Below are positions 20,882-31,235 of a stretch of 64,000 nt of DNA, piece by piece. Where the stretch lies: NCBI RefSeq assembly GCF_038502225.1, contig NC_091321.1:37943890-38007889 (forward strand). Reading direction: 5' to 3'. The number at the start of each line of letters is the position of its first letter. The first letter of the stretch is position 1. Position numbers and translations under genes: made by a program. The notes under the pieces were generated by a model. That model was given only the letters and a program-made list of their open reading frames with translations. It had not been told where the DNA came from and did no database searches. Source of the stretch: Cherax quadricarinatus. Its lineage: Eukaryota; Arthropoda; Malacostraca; Decapoda; Parastacidae.

Positions 20882-21914
20882 ACCTTACGTCAATTCAATT
20901 CAATTCAATTCAATTCAAAGTTTATTCTCTATAAGGATTACAATGCTGGGTTTACAGAAATTTGGTTATTGTTTGGTTTACATGTAGTAAAATTGTGATT
21001 ACAGAGTGTACCACTAGAACGCTTAGCATGGCTAGGCATTTCGGGCATACTTAGTTTTATTCTTAACTGTAAAATATTACAAATTATGAGGTAAGTTGGT
21101 ATTATGGCTAAGTGACTAAATACTAGTTTATGAGTTTAGCAATGTGAATGCTTTTGTTTTGGCACAGTATATAGTTTCAGTATTGGAGTATCACAGGATT
21201 CATTATTTTAAGACTGAGATTAATATTTCTGTTTATGGTCAAATGAGTGAGCGAGTGTAAGTGTGAACCACCAGGTGGTATTCGTGTAGTTAGTTGACGG
21301 GGTGTATCAGGGAGATAAGATGTTTTCTAATGGTAGTTTTGAAGGTGATGAATGTGTCTGCAGTTCTAGAGTTCTCAGGTAGGGTATTCCAGATTTTAGG
21401 GCCTTTGACATACATTGAATTTTTGTAAAGGTTTAGTTGGACACGGGGAATGTCGTAGAGATGTTTGTGTCTGGTGTTATGCCTGTGGGTTCTGTCACAA
21501 CTATCAAGAAAACATTTTAGGTCAAGGTTGATATTAGAGTTTAAGGCCCTGTAGATATAGATTGCACAGTAGTAAGTGTGGATGTACTGAACTGGGAGTA
21601 AGTTTAGATCTTTGAAGAGTGGGGGGGGGGGTGTGCTGCCAGGGATGGGATTTAGTGATTATTCTTACTGCAGCTTTTTGTTGGGTTATTATTGGCTTTA
21701 GGTGTGTTGCTGCAGTTGATCCCCAAGCACAAATAGCATAGGTGAGGTATGGATAAATAAGTGAGTGGTATAGTGTGAGAAGGGCATTTTGCGGCACGTA
21801 GTATCGTATCTTGGAGAGGATCCCAACCGTTTTGGATACTTTTTTGGCTATATGCTGGATATGGGTGCTGAAATTCAGGTTGTTGTCAAGGTATAAGCCT
21901 AGGAATTTTCCCCC
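20882..21914 (-). mobile_element. A3: 5'-truncated family A LINE with a 5-bp-unit tail
   Basis: Reverse complement of A1 from the tail to GGGAAAATTCCTAGGC (A1 position about 270). The 3' tail is five to six GAATT units, unlike the 6-bp TTTGAA units of A1 and A2. The ORF2 C-terminus (21914 to about 21300) is broken by a C-run length change near 21630. Codons in front of GGKFLGLYL in the open frame come from flanking DNA. Confidence 0.9.
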
Positions 21915-22252
21915 ATATAGGAATAAATCGCCCCCCAAGGGCATTTTCAGCAAATCAGTCATTTTTCAGTCTTTTCTCAGTTGTCGTTTGAGGTATATTT
22001 TTGATAAATATTTTCAAGAAAGAGTGAAAACACTTTATCTTGTGCACCAAAACTGGAGGAAATCGGACGGTAAACAAAAAAGCTACATTTTTTGCCCGAG
22101 GAGGTGAGATGTAGGCCACTAGCAGAGGTAAGAACGTAGACGTTGAGAGGTCAGGTCCCTCTCAAATCCAGCCATTCTCACTAGTAGAGGTCGAAGTTGA
22201 TTTCAGGTCTGTACCAAGATTCCCTTGTGTTGCAGTGTCTGACAGAGTGAAC
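21915..22252. other. Stretch without recognisable gene
   Basis: No coding frame. May belong to the Penelope-like element whose inverted repeat begins at 22253, but I cannot show that. Confidence 0.35.
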
Positions 22253-22477
22253 ATTAAAATGGTATAAAATGCCGACAGGTTGTTAGGTAAGACACAAATA
22301 TGGTAAATAAGACTTGAAGACCATTACATCGTCTTCAAGTCTCTTCTGCTTCTATCAATTTTTCTGTACTCGAGTGAAGAAGCCTACTGTGTAGGCGAAA
22401 CGTTTCGAAATAAAGATACCTAACTGTTGCATATGTGTCTTACCTAACAACCTGTCGGTATTTTATACCATTTTAAT
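22253..22477. mobile_element. Inverted-repeat element with hammerhead-like core (Penelope-like terminal region)
   Basis: Two 43-base arms (22253-22295 and 22435-22477) are reverse complements with one mismatch. A second, inner hairpin has 12-base arms (22310-22321 and 22331-22342) and a 9-base loop. Between it and the right arm lies GCCTAC-TGT-GTAGGC followed by GAAACG, which resembles stem II and the core of hammerhead ribozymes found in Penelope-like element terminal repeats. No reverse transcriptase or GIY-YIG endonuclease frame is adjacent, so this would be a remnant or a non-autonomous derivative. Confidence 0.55.
22374..22402 (+). ncRNA. Degenerate hammerhead-ribozyme-like motif
   Basis: GTGAAGA (22374-22380), a 6-bp stem with TGT loop (22382-22396), then GAAA (22397-22400). 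The hammerhead core is CUGANGA, stem II, GAAA; here the catalytically important C is G, so activity is doubtful. Stem I and III partners are not clear to me. Confidence 0.4.
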
Positions 22478-22480
22478 ATT

Positions 22481-22570
22481 CAAATGGTCCAAGTCGGACC
22501 GAAACGTCGCCGTCAGCTCCTCTCTCCTATGTGCGGGTTGTGTATTGTTCCAGTCACGGTATTGTGCCTT
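22481..22570 (+). mobile_element. Second Penelope-like terminal fragment with truncated hammerhead core
   Basis: GGTCC-AAGTC-GGACC (22486-22500) forms a 5-bp stem, followed by GAAACGTCG. This matches stem II plus the GAAA strand of a hammerhead; the CUGANGA strand has been cut off at the junction with the preceding inverted repeat. I recognise the downstream TGTGCGGGTT...CAGTCACGGTATTGTGCC text as common in decapods. Confidence 0.4.
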
Positions 22571-22930
22571 TTTGTTATTTATAATTAGCTTTGTGTGTAA
22601 TTTTAGAAAATTTCTTATTTACCATATTTGTTTATTATTTTAACACAATACTGTTGATTTTTTCTTTCATAATTTTCTTTGACCAACAAATTGCATTACT
22701 GGAACTTCCCCCCCCCCCCACTGATTCTATTACCAGTTCAAGTAACTATTTATTTTTTTTATAAATTTAGTTATTTTTATCAAAAAATTTCAGTGAGCTT
22801 TCCTTTTTCATGCAGTGTTTTATTATCTTATTCATACAGAGTTACCATAGTCTAGTTTCCTGCATATGAATTCTTATGTCGTATCATATATTTATATTCT
22901 CGTTCTTTTTGTGTATTTCTCTGTAACACA
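22571..22930. other. AT-rich stretch without recognisable gene
   Basis: T-rich with a C-run at about 22709-22720. No coding frame and no repeat I can name. Confidence 0.5.
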
Positions 22931-22931
22931 A

Positions 22932-24327
22932 TGTCTTACACACCTGTGATTAACGGTGATAGTTCATTAGTGAATAATGACAGTCGAGGTAATGATGACT
23001 CAACTCAAATTACAAGTGATTCTTTATTGACTGGCAAATAACCATCCTATGGACCATATACTTGTCCTCATGACTGTAGATTCTTTACCTACCTTCGATG
23101 GTAACGTATGTGATCTTGAAGCTTGGTTCACAGCCATACGCGGACGGCAATCAGTCAGATGCTTCCCTGATTAAGATTGCAAAAGATATCATTGCCCGAT
23201 CACCTTCACCCGAAAGTGGTCTCAACATGAACAAATAATCCGTTATCTCACCTCACAGATAACCTTAGTTCTATATGTCATTTTAGGTGAACTAGCGATT
23301 GCAACATCTGTTGCATGTGAAACTTTAACTGATTTTGCATATTGACTCAGGCAGTGCAAGTTTCATCCTTCATATCTGAAGACTGTAAACACGCCACTGC
23401 AATTTGACAAATTAGCTGCTTTTGGCTCTATTAAGAAATTAGTTCAACTTTCTTCCTTGTATACATGCACTGTTGTATGTATTCATTTCGACTGTAGTTA
23501 TGGAACGTCTAGCAGTTCTGGTGTATGTTCGTACCTTGTCAGCACCTGGAACGTTTCCATATATCACTCCTACTTTAAAAAGTTTTGTGACTCCTTCAGT
23601 AACACCTCTTGTTTGCGTAACAAACCAAGATCAGAGACCTAGCCAATCACTTCCATCGTCAAGGGCTAGTGTAATAAGTAGTCACTCTGCTCTTAGCGCA
23701 AGAAGTTCATTTAGTAATCATACCACAAGAATTTGTTACAATTGTGGAAACCGAAGTTATATTACTATAAATTGTAGAGCTGCACGAAGTAAAAAGCGTC
23801 GTACCCAAGGTAGCCCTCAAACTGACCCACCTTACTGTACTGTTCATAGAATTCATGGACAGGACACATCTGAGTGCATTCCTCTTCAAAACAGTATCTG
23901 CTTTAAATGATCGTAGAGGACGTCGTTCTCAGTGCAACCAGAATCAGTCTCAGGCTTCGAATTCAGGGGAATTCAAGCGCCCCAGTCAAACCATTCAATA
24001 ATGATAGTGGATATTCCATCCCTGTCCTAAATTCCTTCGACACCTTATGCAGGCTAGATGAAGAAGGCCTTGTTGATGAGGTGACTTCACATGTTTTTGA
24101 CGGAGATATTTTTGAGAATGCGATTGAAAACATCTTCGCTGACGATGATTCTTCTTCTTTGCATATCACTTCTAATTAAATAATAGGCCCCTAGTAGAAG
24201 CTACTGTGCTGCTTGTACCCCTTCATCTGTTCATGGACTCTGGAGCACAAGTTAATATCATCAGATCAACCTTGTTTAAGGATAAGCGGCTATGTTTTGT
24301 CTTTCTAGTAAAACAAACTCGTGTGAC
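22932..24327 (+). pseudogene. Decayed LTR-retrotransposon gag and protease (Ty3/Gypsy-like)
   Basis: A chain of short frames in gag-to-protease order. A possible gag start lies at 22932 (MSYTPVINGDSS). Near 23080-23170 is LPTFDGNVCDLEAWFTAI, a typical gag core entry. The frame at 23473-23910 holds CYNCGNRSYITINC, a zinc knuckle whose usual His is Tyr, and a second Cys/His cluster (YCTVHRIHGQDTSEC). At 24206-24300 is FMDSGAQVNIIRSTLF, an aspartic-protease active site (DSGA). Stops and shifts separate all parts, and the downstream RT is missing: element G begins at 24328. No LTRs seen. This is an old remnant; gag would have packaged RNA and the protease would have cut the polyprotein. Confidence 0.65.
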
Positions 24328-24417
24328 CACCCTTACGTGGAGTATAACTGGAGAGGGTTTCGGGGGTCAACGTCCCCACGGCCCGGTCTGTGACCAGGCC
24401 TCATGGTTAATCAGGGC

Positions 24418-27400
24418 CTAATCAACCAGGTTGTTACTGTTGGTCGCAGGCAACCCGATGTACGAACTACATCCCGTCTGGTCAGGTACTGACTTTTGGT
24501 GCCTGTCCAGTTCCTTCTTGAAGACAGCCAGGGGTCTATTGTTAATCCCCCTTATGTATGCTGGGAGGAAGTTGAACAGGCTTAGGCCCCCGATCCTTAT
24601 TGTGTTGTCTCTTATCGTGCTAGTGGCACCCCTGCTTTTCATTGGGGGAATGTTGCATCGTCTTGCTTTCATAGGGACTTGTTTTCTTGTGCAAGTTTGG
24701 TACTAATCTCTCTAGGATTTTCCAAGTGTATATAATCATGTATCCCTCCCGCCTGCGTTCTTGGTAGTACAGGTTTAGGAACTTCAAGCACTCCCAGTAA
24801 TTGAGGTGTTTAATCGCAGTTATGTGCGCTGTGAAGGTTCTCTGTACATTTTCTAGGTCAGCAATTTCACCTGCCTTGAAAGATGCTGTTAGTGTGCAGC
24901 AATATTCCAACCTAGATAGAACAAGCGACCTGAAGAATGTCATTCCTAGTTCTGAGTTTTGAAGGATCTCATTATCAAACATGTCATTTTTCTAGCAGAT
25001 GCGAATGATGCAATGTTGTGGTCTTTGAAAGTGAGTTTTTCTGACATTATCACTCCCAGGTCTTTCGCATTAGGTTTTTGCTCTATTGTGTGGTTGGAAT
25101 TTGTTTTATTCTCCGAAATAGTTTTAATTTCCTCACGTTTTCCATATCGGAGTAATTAAAATTTCTCATCATTGAACTTCATATTGTTTTCTGCGGCCCA
25201 TTTAAAGATTTGGTTGATGTCTGCCTGGAGTCTTGCAGTCTTCAATCAAGGACACTGTCATGCAAATTCGGGTGTAATCTGCAAAGGAAGACACGGTGCT
25301 GTGGCTTACATTCCTGTCTATGTCAGATATGAGGAACAGGATGGGAGCGAGTACTGTGCCTTGTGGAATAGAGCTTTTCACAATAGCTGGCTCAGATTGT
25401 TCTGTTGACTACTACTCTTTGTGTTCTGTTTGTTAGGAAATTATAGATCCATCTACCAACTTTTCCTGTTATTCTTTTATTATGGATTTTGTGAGCTATT
25501 ACACCATGGTCACACTTGTCAAAAACTTTTGCAAAGTGTGTGTATATTACATCTGCGTTTTGTTTGTCGTATAGAGCATCCAAGACCTTGTCAGAGTGGT
25601 CCAATAGTTGGGACAGACAGGAGCAACCTGTTTTAAACCCATGTTGCCTTGGGTTGTGTAACTTATGGATATCTAGATGAGTGGCGATCTTGCTTCTTAG
25701 AACCCTTTCAAAAATTATTATGATATGGGATGTTAGTGAATATTTCCATCCTTACCCATCCTTCTTCCTTACCCACCTTACCAAAGACTCTGGTCATAAG
25801 AATCATAGAATCGAATGGATGTTAGTGCTATCGGTTTGTAGTTCTTTGCTATTGCGTGACTGCCACCTTTGTGGGGTTGGGCTATGTCTGTTGTTTTTAG
25901 CAGCTGTGGGACGACCCCCGTGTCCATGCTCCCTCTCCATAGGATGTTAAAAGCAGTTAAATGCAGTTCTTGATAAACACTAAGTTCCATGAGTCTGGGT
26001 CTTGGGCGGAGTGCATAGGAATGTTATGTATTGCCTTTTCGAAGTCATTTGACATCAGGATATCAGATAGGTTTCAGTATACCAAATTCTGTGTCTCGCT
26101 CATGAAAAATTCATTTAGGTCTTCGATTCTCAGTCTGGTTAGCGGCTCGCTAATAACCGAGTCATATTGGGATTTGAGTAGCTCATTCATTTCCTTGCTG
26201 TCATCTGTGTAGGACCCATCTTGTTTAAGAAGGGGCCCAATATTGGATATTGTTCTCAACTTAGATTTGGCATGAGAAAAGAAATATTTTGGGTTTCTTT
26301 CAATTTCATTTATGGCTTATAGTTCTTCTCGTGTTTCTTGACACTTGTAAGATTCCTTTAACTTAAGTTCGAAGTTTGCTATTTCTCTGACCCTTTGTAT
26401 TACAGATATAATGGCCTCTTTAGCCGCTCTTATTCTCTGCCTTCGTCTGTATAGGGAGAGCCTTTCTCTTTCTAGTTTACATCTTCTCTTCCTTTTCCTG
26501 ACAGGAATATGCCTTCAGCATACCTAGAGTGCCACAGTTAATTTGTTCTAGACTTAGGTTTGGATCCTTGTTGCTTAGTATATCTTCCCAGTTTATATCA
26601 TTTAGGACCTGGTTGGCTTGGTCCCACCTTATGTTTATGTTACTGAAGATGAAATTGGTGAAGGCTCCCTTGGGACTAATCACATTTTGTTGGTCTGAGC
26701 CTCTATTATGTTGTGATCTGAGTATATTCTTTTTGATATGGTATTATTTTGCATCAGATCATCATTGTTAGGGAAGATGAGGTCCAGTGTCTTCTATCTT
26801 GTTGGCTCTATTATTTGCTGGTTTAAGGTGAATTTGGTGCAGAGATTTAAAAGCTCATGTGTGTGCGAGTTTTCATCTGAGCTGCCTCCTGGTGTTATCT
26901 CTGCTACAACATTATTTGCTACATTCCTCCATTTTAGGTGCCTTAGGTTGAAATTCCCCAGGAGCAAGATGTTTGTGGCAGGAGCTAGAAGATTTTCCAG
27001 ACAGTGGCCTGTTTTCAAAAGCTGTTCCTGGAATTGTTGGGAAGGTACATCCAGAGGCTTGTATTCAACGACAATGAACAGGTTTTGGTTTTCGATCTTT
27101 ACTGCCAAAACTGCAACTACATCATTTGATGCATTTAGTAGTTCCGAGCATATTGACTCTGTGATGTACAAGCCAACTCCCCCCTTCCCTCCTTTTTCCT
27201 GTTCACTCTGTCGCGTCATTTTAGGTTATAACTCGGGATACATATTTTATTGTCATAGTGATCCTTTATGTGGGTTTCTGTGAAAACCGCGAGCATTGCT
27301 GGCTTTAGACCCTGTATATTTGCAAAGATGAATGTCGCCGTATTGGTGGTATGGGGATGGGGGGTCTTTTTTTTTTTCCTGGCACTGATGTCTGTTGTTT

Positions 27401-27468
27401 TGGAGTGGAGGCCATTGACTGTGATTCCACCCCAGAAATGATTGAAGTTGGTGTACTATTTCTGTCAT
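24418..27468 (-). pseudogene. Element G ORF2 remnant (APE endonuclease and RT)
   Basis: At least eight short frames preserve family B blocks in order: C-terminus IPPMKSRGATSTIRDNTI (24418-24672), thumb and LEYCCTLTASFKAGEIADLENVQ region (24620-24982), FAKVFDKCDHG (25392-25604), TGVVPQLLKTTDIAQPHKGG (25778-25990), EMNELLKSQYDSV (26074-26259), and endonuclease segments with LFIVVEYKPLD, LLLGNFNLRHLKW and SSDENSHTHELL (26794-27219). Stops and indels occur throughout, and the endonuclease GDFN is now GNFN. Inactive. Confidence 0.85.
25739..25816. mobile_element. 78-bp insertion with 11-bp target duplication in element G
   Basis: GGATGTTAGTG occurs at 25728-25738 and again at 25817-25827; removing the insert restores alignment with B8 near 54970. 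The insert is pyrimidine-rich (CCTTACCCATCC) at first and ends in AGAATCATAGAATCGAAT. Origin unknown. Confidence 0.75.
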
Positions 27469-27510
27469 TTCCTGCCAGCTTTTTTCCCTTCCTGGCTCTA
27501 AAAAACCTCT

Positions 27511-28069
27511 CTGGAGTTTACCTGGAGTTTACCTGGAGAGAGTTCCGGGGGTCAACGCCCCCGCGGCCCGGTCTGTGACCAGGCCTCCTGGTGGATCAGA
27601 GCCTGATCAACCAGGCTGTTGCTGCTGGCTGCACTCAAACCAACGTATGAGCCACAGCCTGGCTGATCAGGAACTGACTTTAGGTGCTTGTCCAGTGCCA
27701 GCTTGAAGACTACCAGGGGTCTGTTGGTAATCCCCCTTATGTGTGCTGGGAGGCAGTTGAACAGTCTCGGGCCCCTGACACTTATTGTATGGTCTCTTAA
27801 CGTGCTGGTGACACCCCTGCTTTTCATTGGGGGGATGTTGCATCGTCTGCCAAGTCTTTTGCTTTCGTAGTGAGTGATTTTCGTGTGCAAGTTCGGTACT
27901 AGTCCCTCTAGGATTTTCCAGGTGTATATAATCATGTATCTCTCCCTCCTGCGTTCCAGGGAATACAGGTTTAGGAACCTCAAGCGCTCCCAGTAATTGA
28001 GGTGTTTTATCTCCGTTATGCGCGCCGTGAAAGTTCTCTGTACATTTTCTAGGTCAGCAATTTCACCTG
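27511..28069 (-). mobile_element. B6: 5'-truncated family B LINE in element G
   Basis: Young copy of the last ~170 codons of ORF2 plus the 3' tail. TCTGGAGT occurs at 27510-27517 and 28070-28077 and may be the target duplication, though it overlaps the TACCTGGAGTT tail. The open frame (27552-28250) starts in element G ORF1 sequence and then reads family B (GEIADLENVQRTF to TGPRGR), a chance fusion of G and B6. Confidence 0.9.
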
Positions 28070-28491
28070 TCTGGAGTGGTTGTGGATGTTCCTGGATCTG
28101 GATGTGCCTGGATGTTCTGTATCTTCTTGTCTCCTTTAGGTGGTGTGCCTGGCAATATAAATCAGAGCAATGTCTTTCCTGAACTAAAGAGTGACACATT
28201 TCAGGGTGGAAAAACTTATAGGAAGGAAGGTTGCATTTTCCTGTTGTCATATGGGCACGGCATTTTCTGGGGTGATCAAAGTTGCACGTCCCACCTGTTT
28301 TTCCAAATATTCTTTCCCTGCAGATACCAAATGCATAGAATTTGCATGCATCTGATTTCTGTTTCTGCCTTCCCTACTGGTGCGAGGTTTTCTGTCTCTC
28401 TACTATCTTCAGCACTTGTACTAATAATGGTGCCTTCATCAGTATTTTCTGATAGGATACATTATTTTCACATGGTTAAAGTCACTCAACA
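28070..28491 (-). pseudogene. Element G ORF1 remnant (CCCH zinc-finger part)
   Basis: Diverged match to the last third of B8 ORF1. One frame holds CNLPSYKFFHPEMCHSLVQE and CSDLYCQAHH, corresponding to the second and third CCCH fingers of B8. The PHD finger and the 12-residue repeats are not present because D3 cuts the copy. Confidence 0.75.
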
Positions 28492-28956
28492 GTTTGTTTA
28501 GTATGTTTATTATGCACCCCATACCCATCCTGTGGGCGGTAGTCAAAAGATTACAGAGGTACATAATTGGTCCAGGGACTGGACTCCAAAGTTTTGATAG
28601 CTGAGCAAGTTACAGAGGTAATGAACTCACAATTTACAAAGGTAATGAACTCACAATTTACAAAGGTAATGAACTCCAGGTAAGTCTGGTCACAATCATG
28701 ACAAGTTACAAAGGTATTTACAGATTACAGAGGTACGTAATGGGTCCAGGGACTGGGCCCCCAAAGTTTTGATAGTTGAACTAGGTACAAAGGTAATGAG
28801 CTCACAAGTTACAAAGGTAATGAATTCTGTAGAATGGTTACTTACGTTTATACTTTGGCTACAATCATGAACAAATTATAGAGTAATGAGCAATTCACAC
28901 TTCCACACCCGGTCACAACTGTAATGAGTTATTGGTGCAAATATTGATTGTTGAGT

Positions 28957-28963
<7 letters not shown>
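28492..28963 (-). mobile_element. D3: longest D retroposon copy, 5' end on (CA)n
   Basis: Reverse complement of D1/D2: its 3' end (TTTATTATGCACCCC on the plus strand) is at 28492-28515 and its 5' end passes through CACCCGGTCACAACTGTAATGAG into the (CA)n tract. Internal repeats of AGGTAATGAACTCACAATTT. No coding frame. Confidence 0.85.

Positions 28964-29054
<91 letters not shown>
28964..29054. repeat. (CA)n microsatellite, about 90 bp
   Basis: Nearly pure CA dinucleotide run between D3 and element E. Confidence 0.98.
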
Positions 29055-29055
<1 letters not shown>

Positions 29056-30676
29056 AACAAGTGTTGGACGACATACATACAGATGAGGAGGAGGTGAAGA
29101 AACTGCTAAGGGACATCGATACCTCAAAGGCAATGGGACCGGACAACATCTCTCCATGGGTCCTTAGAGAGGGAGCAGATATGTTGTGCATACCACTTAC
29201 CACAATCTTCAACACATCCCTGGAAACTGGGCAACTACCTGAGGTATGGAAGACAGCAAATGTAGTTCCCATTTTCAAAAAAGGAGACAGAAAAGAGGCA
29301 CTAAACTATAGACCTGTGTCATTGACGTGTATAGTATGCAAAATTATGGAGAAGATTATCAGGAGGAGAGTGGTGGAGCACCTGGAACGGAACAGGAGTA
29401 TAAATGCCAACCAGCACGGATTCACGGAAGGCAAATCCTGTGTCACAAACCTTCTGGAGTTTTATGATAAAATAACAGAAGTAAGACAAGAGAGAGAGGG
29501 GTGGGTTGATTGCATCTTCTTGGACTGCAAGAAGGCCTTTGACACAGTTCCTCACAAGAGATTAGTGCAGAAGCTAGAGCATCAGGCGCATATAACAGGA
29601 AGGGCACTGCAATGGATCAGAGAATACCTGACAGGGAGGCAACAACGAGTCATGGTACGTAATGATGTATCACAGTGGGCACCTGTGACGAGCGGGGTCC
29701 CACAGGGGTCGGTCCTAGGACCAGTGCTATTTTTGGTATATGTGAACGACATGACGGAAGGGTTAGACTCAGAAGTGTCCCTGTTTGCAGATGATGTGAA
29801 GTTAATGAGGAGAATTAAATCTGATGAGGACCAGGCAGGACTTCAAAGAGACCTGGACAGACTGGACACCTGGTCCAGCAAATGGCTTCTCGAATTTAAT
29901 CCTGCCAAATGCAAAGTCATGAAGATAGGGGAAGGGCACAGAAGACCACAGACAGAGTATAGGCTAGGTGGCCAAAGACTGCAAACCTCACTCAAGGAGA
30001 AAGATCTTGGGGTGAGTATAACACCGAGCATGTCTCCGGAAGCACACATCAATCAGATAACTGCTGCAGCATATGGGCGCCTGGCAAACCTGAGAACAGC
30101 ATTCCGACACCTTAGTAAGGAATCATTCAAGACACTGTACACCGTGTATGTCAGGCCCATACTGGAGTATGCAGCACCTGTTTGGAACGCGCACTTGATA
30201 AAGCACGTCAAGAAACTAGAGAAAGTACAAAGGTTTGCAACAAGGTTAGTTCCAGAGCTAAGGGGAATGTCCTATGAAGAAAGATTAAGGGAAATCGGCC
30301 TGACGACACTGGAGGACAGGAGGGTCAGGGGAGACATGATAACGACATATAAAATACTGCGTGGAATAGACAAGGTGGACAAGGACAGGATGTTCCAGGG
30401 AGGGGACACAGAAACAAGAGGCCACAATTGGAAGTTGAAGACACAAATGAGTCAGAGAGATAGTAGGAAGTATTTCTTCAGTCATAGAGTTGTAAGGCAG
30501 TGGAATAGCCTAGAAAATGACGTAGTGGAGGCAGGAACCATACACAGTTTTAAGACGAGGTTTGATAAAGCTCATGGAGCGGGGAGAGAGAGGGTCTAGT
30601 AGCAACCGGTGAAGAGGCGGGGCCAGGAGCTAGGACTCGACCCCTGCAACCACAAATAGGTGAGTACAAATAGGTG

Positions 30677-30683
<7 letters not shown>
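29055..30683 (+). mobile_element. E: 5'-truncated CR1-like LINE inserted at (CA)n
   Basis: Begins directly at the end of the (CA)n run and ends with two 14-bp CAAATAGGTGAGTA units and another (CA)n run. Contains an intact RT region and a GC-rich 3' UTR (GGGGCCAGGAGCTAGGACTCGACCCC). Fragments of the same or a close family lie at 32972-33150, 34290-34687 and 38741-38885. Confidence 0.85.
29060..30599 (+). CDS. Element E ORF2 fragment: intact reverse transcriptase domain
   Basis: About 513 codons open; the longer frame from 28932 only translates the CA run as His/Thr and is not real. RT blocks in order: DTSKAMGPDNISPWVL, ANVVPIFKKGDRKEALNYRP, NQHGFTEGKSCVTNLLEF, LDCKKAFDTVPH, TSGVPQGSVLGPVLF, catalytic SLFADDVK, the thumb (NPAKCKVMKIGEG, KEKDLGVSI), VRPILEYAAPVWN and a late RQWNSLENDVV block. 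The endonuclease is missing by 5' truncation, so it is not autonomous, but the polymerase looks undamaged. CR1 superclade by its blocks (inference). Confidence 0.85.

Positions 30684-30710
<27 letters not shown>
30680..30710. repeat. (CA)n microsatellite between E and D4
   Basis: About 30 bp of CA repeats directly after the E tail and directly before the D4 3' end. Confidence 0.95.
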
Positions 30711-30713
<3 letters not shown>

Positions 30714-31024
30714 TAGTTTAATATCTTTATGCACCCCATACCCATCCTGTGGGCGGTAGTCAAAAGATTACAAAGGTACATAATGGGTCCAGTGACTGGA
30801 CCCCAAAGTTATGATAGCTGAACTAGTTACAAAGGTAATGAACTCCAGGTAGATCTGGTCACTAATCATGGCAAGTTACAGAGGTAATGAATCAGCTTCA
30901 CTCCTATACATGGTTACAGTCATGAACAAATTACAAAGTAATGAACCACTGATACGTCCACACCTGGTCACAATTGTAATGAGTTATAAATACAAATATT
31001 AAGTGGATCATACACCCACACTAG
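30711..31024 (-). mobile_element. D4: D-family retroposon
   Basis: Same orientation as D3. 3' end at 30711-30740 (TTTATGCACCCCATACCC), then TCACAATTGTAATGAGTTAT near its 5' end, which again runs into CA-rich sequence. Shorter internal repeat than D3. Confidence 0.85.
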
Positions 31025-31235
31025 TGCGCGCGCGCACATACATGTGCACACGAGCGTACAAATATATGCATACACACAAGGACGCACACCCACACACACA
31101 CACCCACACACACACACACCAACACCCACACACACACACACCCTCACACACACCCACACACACACCCTCACACACACCCACACACACACACACCCACACA
31201 CGCACACACACACCCACACACGCACACACACACCC
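31025..31235. repeat. Degenerate (CA)n / CACCCACA tract
   Basis: GCGCGCGC, then CA repeats interspersed with CCCACACACAC units. Long frames here (His/Thr or Val/Cys runs) are microsatellite translation. Confidence 0.95.

Larger units (their letters stand above)
24328..28491 (-). mobile_element. G: old decayed relative of family B, split by B6
   Basis: Aligns along its whole length with B8 in the same gene order but with many substitutions and frame breaks: 3' end at 24328 (tail and stop region diverged), RT and endonuclease 24418-27470, start of ORF2/end of ORF1 near 27500, then B6 (27511-28069), then the CCCH part of ORF1 at 28070-28490, cut by D3. A 78-bp insertion sits at 25739-25816. It is the oldest B-like sequence in the window. 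Confidence 0.85.

Noticed and set aside
22932..24327. Host zinc-finger gene
   Set aside because: The order gag core, zinc knuckle, DSGA protease and the many frame breaks fit an LTR-retrotransposon remnant better.
27552..28250. A single protein combining zinc-finger and RT parts
   Set aside because: Chance fusion of element G ORF1 remnant with B6.
28932..29059. N-terminal His/Thr repeat fused to the element E RT
   Set aside because: It is the (CA)n microsatellite read in frame; the element starts after it.
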